In this document: positions 7,956 to 12,717 of the stretch, in pieces
Layout: every line of letters starts with the position of its first letter
Numbering within the stretch: position 1 is the first letter of the stretch
NCBI GenBank assembly: GCA_014584635.1
Contig: JACTML010000142.1
Coordinates: forward strand, 1-12,717
Source of the DNA: Nitrosomonas eutropha
Lineage (GTDB): Bacteria; Pseudomonadota; Gammaproteobacteria; Burkholderiales; Nitrosomonadaceae
Direction of reading: 5' to 3'
Length of the DNA stretch: 12,717 nt
Position numbers and translations under genes: made by a program
Notes under the pieces: generated by a model
Databases searched by the model: none
What the model was told of the DNA's origin: nothing
What the model saw: the letters and a program-made list of their open reading frames with translations, nothing else

Positions 7956-8531
7956 TCAAACTGCACATGCTTCCCTGATTTCCAGTTCCTGTACTTCTTT
8001 GGCTTTCCGTGCCGCTGCCTGCTTGGTTTTACCCGCACGAGAAGGAACATGGCACAGTCCGCACACATGATTGGATTGAATATCCAGGCTGTGAACCAGG
8101 AAATTTCCGCTACATTTCACGCAAGAGGTAACAGAAAGTACTTTGCTTTCCACAAAACGTACCAGCGTCCATGCGCGGGTAAAGCTCAGAATACACTGCA
8201 AATGGTTAATCTCGATGTGTTCCAGATAAAGCTGATAGCTCTTGATAATGGCATCAATATCCCGAACACCGGTGTACTGCGTGATGTAATTATAAATATT
8301 GATAAACAACGATGAATGCATGTTGGGTTGCCAGCCTGTGAACCAATCCTCGGAATAAGGCAACATTCCTTTCGGAGGAGAAACACCTTTAACCTCTTTA
8401 TATAATTTCACAAGCCGTTCGCGACTAAGTGTAGTGGACGCTTCAAGCACTTGCAGCCTGGCGCCCAACCGAACCAGTTCAGTTGCAAGCTGAATCTGTT
8501 TACCTTCTGATAGGATACTTTTCACTTTCAT
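7956..8531 (-). CDS. flhC: FlhC, flagellar master transcriptional activator subunit
   Basis: The gene encodes 191 residues (E. coli FlhC has 192). FlhC forms the FlhD4C2 complex that binds class II flagellar promoters and recruits sigma-70 RNA polymerase. The conserved blocks RLGARLQVLE, LSRERLVKLYKEVKG, SPPKGMLP and TRAWTLVRFVES are present. The four zinc-binding cysteines fall at C137, C140, C157 and C160, exactly the E. coli numbering, which supports the ATG at 8531. A GTG two codons upstream is also open but sits inside the ribosome binding site. That site is very strong (AAGGAGGAGG, ending 5 bases before the ATG). The gene follows flhD after 26 bases and is closed by the terminator at 7871-7904. 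Confidence 0.97.
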   Translation of the reverse strand: MKVKSILSEGKQIQLATELVRLGARLQVLEASTTLSRERLVKLYKEVKGVSPPKGMLPYSEDWFTGWQPNMHSSLFINIYNYITQYTGVRDIDAIIKSYQLYLEHIEINHLQCILSFTRAWTLVRFVESKVLSVTSCVKCSGNFLVHSLDIQSNHVCGLCHVPSRAGKTKQAAARKAKEVQELEIREACAV

Positions 8532-8557
8532 AACCACCTCCTCCTTTATGCAGGGGC

Positions 8558-8875
8558 TCAGGAAATTTTTTCAGCAGGCTGTCCTGCCATAATGATTGCA
8601 GCGTGGGACTGTGTCAGCGCACGATCCTGTTTATGACTTGTCAGTATTTCCGCAATCAAACTGTCATCAAAACGGAACCGGCATAACAGCATATTGGATC
8701 CGGCCATTTTAAGTAGCTGGCTGTTAGTCAATTTAACCAGAATATCTGCCATATCCTCGTCAATACCCAGACGATACATTGCTGCTACCCTGTCTTCGCG
8801 TAGCATTTGTTGAGCCAGCAGCAAATAACTGAGATTGACTTCCCTGATTTCATTTAAAATCTGATTTGCTCCCAT
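8558..8875 (-). CDS. flhD: FlhD, flagellar master transcriptional activator subunit
   Basis: The gene encodes 105 residues (E. coli FlhD has 116; the difference is a shorter C-terminus). The product is the small helical partner of FlhC. The signature blocks are present: REVNLSYLLLAQQM, AMYRLGIDEDMA, and NMLLCRFRFD with the cysteine at position 65, as in E. coli. A longer reading from 8956 adds 27 residues with no family match. The ATG at 8875 has AAGGAG 8 bases upstream and gives the expected N-terminus, so it is chosen. It is co-transcribed with flhC. The upstream region holds spaced repeats and a leader hairpin and is a likely control region. Confidence 0.96.
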   Translation of the reverse strand: MGANQILNEIREVNLSYLLLAQQMLREDRVAAMYRLGIDEDMADILVKLTNSQLLKMAGSNMLLCRFRFDDSLIAEILTSHKQDRALTQSHAAIIMAGQPAEKIS

Positions 8876-8897
8876 GTTCACTGCTCCTTTTAATCTC

Positions 8898-8918
8898 AAA
8901 AATGATGCAAGCATTTTT
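8898..8918 (-). repeat. A/T-rich hairpin in the flhDC leader
   Basis: AAAAATG (8898-8904) and CATTTTT (8912-8918) are perfect inverted arms around 7 bases. On the - strand the hairpin ends 8 bases before the flhD Shine-Dalgarno (8889-8884), close enough to affect ribosome access. It is too weak in G/C for a terminator. Confidence 0.4.
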
Positions 8919-8947
8919 AACCACGGAGCAAAACGGGTAAAGCAGGC

Positions 8948-9003
8948 TGATACCATATCAATCGTAGGAATTCAGCTTAAAGATTTGTAGGAATTTTGCC
9001 TAC
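8948..9003 (-). promoter_or_regulatory. Candidate flhDC control region with spaced repeats
   Basis: GTAGGAATT occurs twice (8964-8972 and 8987-8995), 23 bases apart, about two helical turns. The second copy also forms the inverted pair GTAGG...CCTAC (8987-8991 and 8999-9003). The palindrome TGATA-cca-TATCA (8948-8960) lies on the flhD side. No convincing sigma-70 -35/-10 pair was found here. The regulator is unknown. Confidence 0.4.
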
Positions 9004-9102
9004 ACGCGAAGAGGGTGAGTTTTACTGACGCATGGTCCTGAATCTGTTCAAGGCTTTAATCAGGATGGCAGTACCAGGAACAATGCGCTCGCTATTGGAT
9101 AC

Positions 9103-11484
9103 TTACCATCGATCATGCCAGAAACGACGATTAAGCACCCTCCAGCTATCAACTTTTATCCTGCCCCGGGTGAATCGCAGCAGCACAGCACCATCGTAAT
9201 CGCTGCGCCGCAACGAACTGCCCTGTTCGTGATAGCGCTTTATTATTTCCGGATGCGGATGACCGAACCGGCTCCGGTAGCCAGCTGTAAAAATGGCATA
9301 ATCAGGATCAATCTGCTGTACAAAAGCCTCCGAAGAAGAGGATCGGCTGCCATGATGCGGCACAATCAGCACATCGGAAGCAAGCGCAACGCCTGTACGG
9401 TGCAGTAAATCAGCCTCTGTTTTACGATCGATATCCCCTGGCAGCAGTACACTGCCATACAGGGTTGTCACTTTAAGCACGCAACTCATGGCATTGGTCT
9501 TACGTTTCCAGCGCTGCAAAAAATCAGATTTCAACGGGTGCAGGATTTCAAAATGCACACCATCCCATTCCCATTTATCTCCCGCCAAACAATCGCGATT
9601 ATCCGGAACAGCCTGCCGAACGGGATGATCATCTGCGATTGACGTCAACAACGTTCTGGTTGGGATATTTGCCAAAATCGACAAAGCGCCGCCGCTATGA
9701 TCCGAATCCGCATGAGAAACGATCATTCGATCAAGCGCCCGCACCCCTTCTCCGCGCAGAAAGGGCAGAATTACATACTTTCCGCTGTCACTATCACCAT
9801 ACCTCGGCCCAGTATCGTAAAGCATTACATGATCACGGGTGCGTAACATCACAGACAACCCCTGCCCCACATCCAGCACTGTCAGCCATAACTCCCCTTC
9901 CGCCGGTTTTTCTGGAGAAACCAGAAACAATGGCAACCCCATCAATATGCCCAGCCAGCGGGCAGGAAACCCGGCTGACAAACCCAGCCCCGGTCCACCC
10001 GGAAGCAACAGCCATATCACACCAGCGGTTGCCGCGATTACAGTCCACAAAGGCGGCATCTGTTGCTGCCACGTTGCCAGAGGAAGCTCTCCCAGCCATT
10101 GCAGCGCCTCCATCGTAACCTGCAGAACAGGATGCGCAACCAGTAACAGAAATTCCATCCCCGGAACAGTCGCCAGTAATGCCAGCGGCACAATAACAAG
10201 CGTAATTAGCGGAATGGCTATCGCATTGGCAACAGGAGATATCAGTGAAATCTGCTGAAACAGAATCAGCAGCAGTGGAAACAAACCCAGCGTAATCGCC
10301 CACTGGATACGCGCCCAGCCAATGATTGCACCCGGCTGACCGATCCGGCCGGATACCACCAGACAGATTAACGCCACTGCCGTAAATGACAACCAGAAAC
10401 CCGGCGCAATCACCGACCATGGATCAAGCACCACTACCAGCAGTAACACCCACCCCAGCACAGACAAGGCACGCACACGCCGGTTACCCCAGAACGCCAC
10501 TACGACAATAGTCATCATGAATAATGCGCGCCTCACGGGAACAGCAAAACCCGCCAGCAATGCATAACCGATTGCGACAAGCAATCCGCATACCAGTGCA
10601 AACTTGCGGGCTGGCAACCACAATGCCAAACCGGCACGACGCCAACCCCAGTAAGCTAGCAAAGCCACCAGACCGGCCACCAGCGTAACATGCGAACCGG
10701 AAATTGCCATGAGATGGCTGGTACCCGTGCGGGTAAAGGTATCCCATTGCTCCGACGGAATAGCCCGCTGATCTCCCACTACCAGCGCGACCAGTACACC
10801 CGCATACGGATAATCGGCCAGATAACGCTGAAACCGGCTACGAATTTCGGCACGCTTACGTTCGAAAAAATATGCCGAATAGCTTTTCGGTGACTCAAGC
10901 CGTTTGTTACTCTCTGCTGTCCGCACATACCCGGTTGCACGAATATTACGTTCAAGTAATTTAGCTTCATAATCTGCAACATGCGGATTAGCACTGCCAT
11001 GCGGACGTTTCAGCCGAACGGTTAACTGCCAGCGTTCACCCGCTGCAATTCGAGGTAAATTTCCGTCGTCATATCTGTCGTCGCGATACCAGGAAAGCTG
11101 AATATGGGCCGGTACCACCGCATCCGGCGTCAGCACCTGTTCAACTTCAAGCTGAAAACGCACATTTTGCTGAGTGACTTGCGGCAGCTGCGTAACAACA
11201 CCGACAACCGCCACATCCTGCCCTTCCCACGCACGTGGAAGCTCATCAGTCAGCCGGATCTGTGCCCACAACGCCGCCCAGAAAAACCCGGCTCCTAGCA
11301 TGATAACAAACAGAAGGCACCTGCTTAGCCACACAGAAAAACGAAATGGAGATCGAAGCAGGATTAAGGCTATCAAAGCAACTGGAATCAGCCCAATCGC
11401 CCAGTACATTTCCGGCAAAACCGGCTGCTGCAGCAACCAGAGCGCACCCAGCACAAACGCGAGGCTATAAATTCCAATTAACAC
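9103..11484 (-). CDS. comEC: ComEC/Rec2 family DNA-uptake channel protein
   Basis: The gene encodes 793 residues, the usual full length for proteobacterial ComEC. The product is the inner-membrane channel that takes up single-stranded DNA during natural transformation. The order is as expected: N-terminal membrane segments (1-70), a soluble OB-fold-like part (about 70-200), the Competence domain with several membrane segments and the motif GTSHLMAISGSHV (255-266), then a C-terminal metallo-beta-lactamase-like domain beginning DVGQG (538-542) with the metal-type motif HADSDH (591-596) and a later PHHGS. The start is GTG at 11484: an in-frame TAA lies 9 bases upstream and no earlier start exists. 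The Shine-Dalgarno is poor (GAGTGG-like). No strong terminator separates it from flhD, 227 bases downstream. Confidence 0.97.
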   Translation of the reverse strand: MLIGIYSLAFVLGALWLLQQPVLPEMYWAIGLIPVALIALILLRSPFRFSVWLSRCLLFVIMLGAGFFWAALWAQIRLTDELPRAWEGQDVAVVGVVTQLPQVTQQNVRFQLEVEQVLTPDAVVPAHIQLSWYRDDRYDDGNLPRIAAGERWQLTVRLKRPHGSANPHVADYEAKLLERNIRATGYVRTAESNKRLESPKSYSAYFFERKRAEIRSRFQRYLADYPYAGVLVALVVGDQRAIPSEQWDTFTRTGTSHLMAISGSHVTLVAGLVALLAYWGWRRAGLALWLPARKFALVCGLLVAIGYALLAGFAVPVRRALFMMTIVVVAFWGNRRVRALSVLGWVLLLVVVLDPWSVIAPGFWLSFTAVALICLVVSGRIGQPGAIIGWARIQWAITLGLFPLLLILFQQISLISPVANAIAIPLITLVIVPLALLATVPGMEFLLLVAHPVLQVTMEALQWLGELPLATWQQQMPPLWTVIAATAGVIWLLLPGGPGLGLSAGFPARWLGILMGLPLFLVSPEKPAEGELWLTVLDVGQGLSVMLRTRDHVMLYDTGPRYGDSDSGKYVILPFLRGEGVRALDRMIVSHADSDHSGGALSILANIPTRTLLTSIADDHPVRQAVPDNRDCLAGDKWEWDGVHFEILHPLKSDFLQRWKRKTNAMSCVLKVTTLYGSVLLPGDIDRKTEADLLHRTGVALASDVLIVPHHGSRSSSSEAFVQQIDPDYAIFTAGYRSRFGHPHPEIIKRYHEQGSSLRRSDYDGAVLLRFTRGRIKVDSWRVLNRRFWHDRW

Positions 11485-11700
11485 TGGCTTACCACTCAGA
11501 CACCCTGAAGAAATATCAATAGCGCTAGCGTCAGAAGCAGAAATATCTAAATAGTGTAGTCACGAGATATTTGCCCAAAGGGCGATACATCTGATCTGTA
11601 CGGCGGCAAGGAAAGAAGAAGTGTTTTTAGCATATCTTGTAGCAATGCCACGCCATTGTTTGAGATACAAAAAAGCATTTCCGACCAAGTGTCTCAGTTT
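11485..11700. other. Divergent spacer between comEC and the insertion sequence
   Basis: No convincing gene is seen. On the comEC side, AGAAATATC is repeated directly (11509-11517 and 11539-11547). AAATATCT (11541-11548) pairs with AGATATTT (11565-11572) across 16 bases. Further right, TGAGATAC (11661-11668) pairs with GTGTCTCA (11689-11696) with one G-T pair, next to the element's edge. A comEC promoter should lie here, but I could not place one. Confidence 0.5.
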
Positions 11701-11755
11701 ATTAGGACTTACGCAAAAAACATTTTGCAAGCTGTAAAAACAGGTAAACCCAAAA

Positions 11756-11770
11756 CGGATTTTAAATCCG
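11756..11770 (+). repeat. 15-base palindrome just before the transposase frame
   Basis: CGGATTT-T-AAATCCG is a perfect 7-1-7 inverted repeat. Its central TAA (11763-11765) is the in-frame stop that opens the transposase reading frame. In some IS elements hairpins at this position limit expression from outside transcripts; that role here is inference. Confidence 0.5.
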
Positions 11771-12717
11771 GTACATTATCGGGCATGATATCGAAACGCC
11801 GACCCGACTGGATTATTGCCAGTACCTGCTGGTGAGCCAAACCAATTACACGATTACCAATTACGCTGACCATGCACAAAACGCCATGAGCCACGACGCG
11901 ATTAACCGTTACCTGAGAGAAGACCGCCTGACTTCACGTCTGATCTGGGAAAATGTGCGCTCACAGATTGAATTCTCTCCACATGGCTACATCGTATTTG
12001 ACGATACGGTTCTGGATAAAAACCACTCGCACAACATCGAACTGGTGCGGCGGCAATACAGCGGCAATGCGCACGGACTCATCAAAGGCATTGGCCTGGT
12101 CAACTGTGTGTACGTCAACCCCGAGACGGGCCGATACTGGGTGATCGATTATCGAATTTATGACCCTGATCATGATGGCAAGACCAAGCTTGACCATGTG
12201 CGCGACATGCTGAACCAGATTGTCGATCATAAGCAACTGCCGTTTCATGCCGTGCTCATGGATACGTGGTACGCCACCAAAGAATTGATGCTGCACATCG
12301 ACTCCTTGCACAAGATTTTTTATTGCCCGCTCAAAGACAACCGTCAGGTCGATGATTCAGGCGGTGAAAGCCGCTATCGCCGAGTCGATTCCCTTGCGTG
12401 GAGCAATCACGAATGGGCACATGGCAAGCTCATCAAAATCAAAGGTTTTCCCAAAGACTACAAAGTGAAACTATTCCGGGTGTCGGTGTCCACCCACCGC
12501 ACGGATTGGGTTGTGACCAACGACCTGTCTCAAGATTCCCTGGATGCCACACAAAAGGTGTGTGGCATGCGCTGGAAAATCGAGCAGTTTCACCGCGAGA
12601 TCAAGCAACTCACCGGCATTGAGAAAAACCAGTGCCGCAAGGCGCGCATCCAGCGCAACCACATCGCTTGCGCAATGCTGGTCTGGATTCGCCTGACCGA
12701 CCTGGCCCGAAGAACCA
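11766..12717 (+). CDS. DDE transposase, IS4/IS701-like group (partial, start unclear)
   Basis: The frame is open from the TAA at 11763 to the window edge (317 codons) without interruption. The DDE residues are visible: FDDTVLDKNH (Asp codons at 12000-12005), VLMDTWYA (Asp at 12261), and RWKIEQFHREIKQ with the catalytic-type Glu at 12582 or 12597. RRQYSGNAHGLIKGIGLV, the YDPDHDGKTKLDHV block and RKARIQRNHIACAMLVW match transposases usually labelled IS701 or IS4 family. The conserved N-terminal part LDYCQYLLVSQTNYTITNYADH (from 11808) lies upstream of the first in-frame ATG (11886). No ATG, GTG or TTG precedes it in frame. An ATG at 11785 is in another frame, one inserted base away. The start may be non-canonical (ATT or CTG), or this copy may have lost a base. 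The C-terminus is outside the window. Confidence 0.9.
   Translation, partial: MRYIIGHDIETPTRLDYCQYLLVSQTNYTITNYADHAQNAMSHDAINRYLREDRLTSRLIWENVRSQIEFSPHGYIVFDDTVLDKNHSHNIELVRRQYSGNAHGLIKGIGLVNCVYVNPETGRYWVIDYRIYDPDHDGKTKLDHVRDMLNQIVDHKQLPFHAVLMDTWYATKELMLHIDSLHKIFYCPLKDNRQVDDSGGESRYRRVDSLAWSNHEWAHGKLIKIKGFPKDYKVKLFRVSVSTHRTDWVVTNDLSQDSLDATQKVCGMRWKIEQFHREIKQLTGIEKNQCRKARIQRNHIACAMLVWIRLTDLARRT

Larger units (their letters stand above)
11701..12717 (+). mobile_element. Insertion sequence, left part (right end outside window)
   Basis: The element carries a DDE transposase reading rightwards. The left edge is placed at about 11701-11705 because TTAGGACTTACGCA resembles termini I recall for IS elements of this broad group. 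That is memory, not a match I could test. Inside the end is a small hairpin, GCAAAA (11713-11718) with TTTTGC (11723-11728). The other terminus and any target duplication lie beyond the window, so the boundary is uncertain. Confidence 0.6.

Noticed and set aside
8876..8956. Extended flhD start adding 27 residues
   Set aside because: There is no family match. The ATG at 8875 has AAGGAG at proper spacing and places the conserved cysteine at position 65 as in E. coli.
9031..9065. TCCTGA...TCAGGA inverted repeat between flhD and comEC
   Set aside because: Six pairs around an 18-base loop with no T-run do not make a convincing terminator for comEC.
9639..10420. Long open frames on both strands inside comEC
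   Set aside because: They overlap a full-length, well-conserved ComEC and have low-complexity or unlikely compositions; they are shadows.
11560..11835. 91-codon open frame across the insertion sequence edge on the + strand
   Set aside because: It has no early ATG, crosses the likely element boundary and ends inside the transposase gene in another frame. It is probably chance.
1..12717. CRISPR array or novel defence or biosynthetic cluster
   Set aside because: There are no regularly spaced repeats, and the identified genes are mostly housekeeping and motility/competence functions with normal lengths and motifs.

Overview
The window looks like ordinary chromosome from a motile, naturally competent-type proteobacterium, most likely a betaproteobacterium. 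The Nitrosomonadaceae are a plausible home, but that is inferred from gene content and the feel of the proteins, with no search behind it. The core genes are intact and close to the lengths of their E. coli relatives: ClpB, DapA, BamC, MurJ, FlhD, FlhC and ComEC. The right edge is occupied by a transposase gene that runs out of the window.

Left part, + strand (1-5508). The tail of an unidentified gene ends at 121 and is followed by a hairpin with a T-run (218-250). Next come a small secreted two-cysteine protein (283-546), the disaggregase gene clpB (703-3294), and the tightly linked pair dapA-bamC (3458-4336 and 4345-5508), the same gene order as dapA-bamC (nlpB) in E. coli. A tandem hairpin and a strong bidirectional terminator (5644-5671) close this block.

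Middle part, - strand (5692-11484). Read in the direction of transcription the order is comEC (DNA uptake channel), flhD-flhC (flagellar master activator), murJ (lipid II flippase), and a 66-residue lipoprotein with its own promoter. Intrinsic terminators lie after flhC and after the lipoprotein gene. None is evident between comEC and flhD.

Right edge (about 11701-12717). A DDE transposase gene of the IS4/IS701-like group points away from comEC. Its frame has no ATG, GTG or TTG start upstream of the conserved N-terminal region, so the start is either non-canonical or the copy is damaged. The right end of the element lies outside the window.

I found no CRISPR array, no recognisable tRNA or rRNA gene and no obvious new multi-gene system. 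The observations most worth a second look are regulatory: a ten-codon reading frame whose stop abuts the TTG start of murJ, a perfect palindrome at the predicted transcription start of the lipoprotein gene, spaced repeats in the flhDC control region, the structured clpB-dapA spacer, and the start-less transposase.
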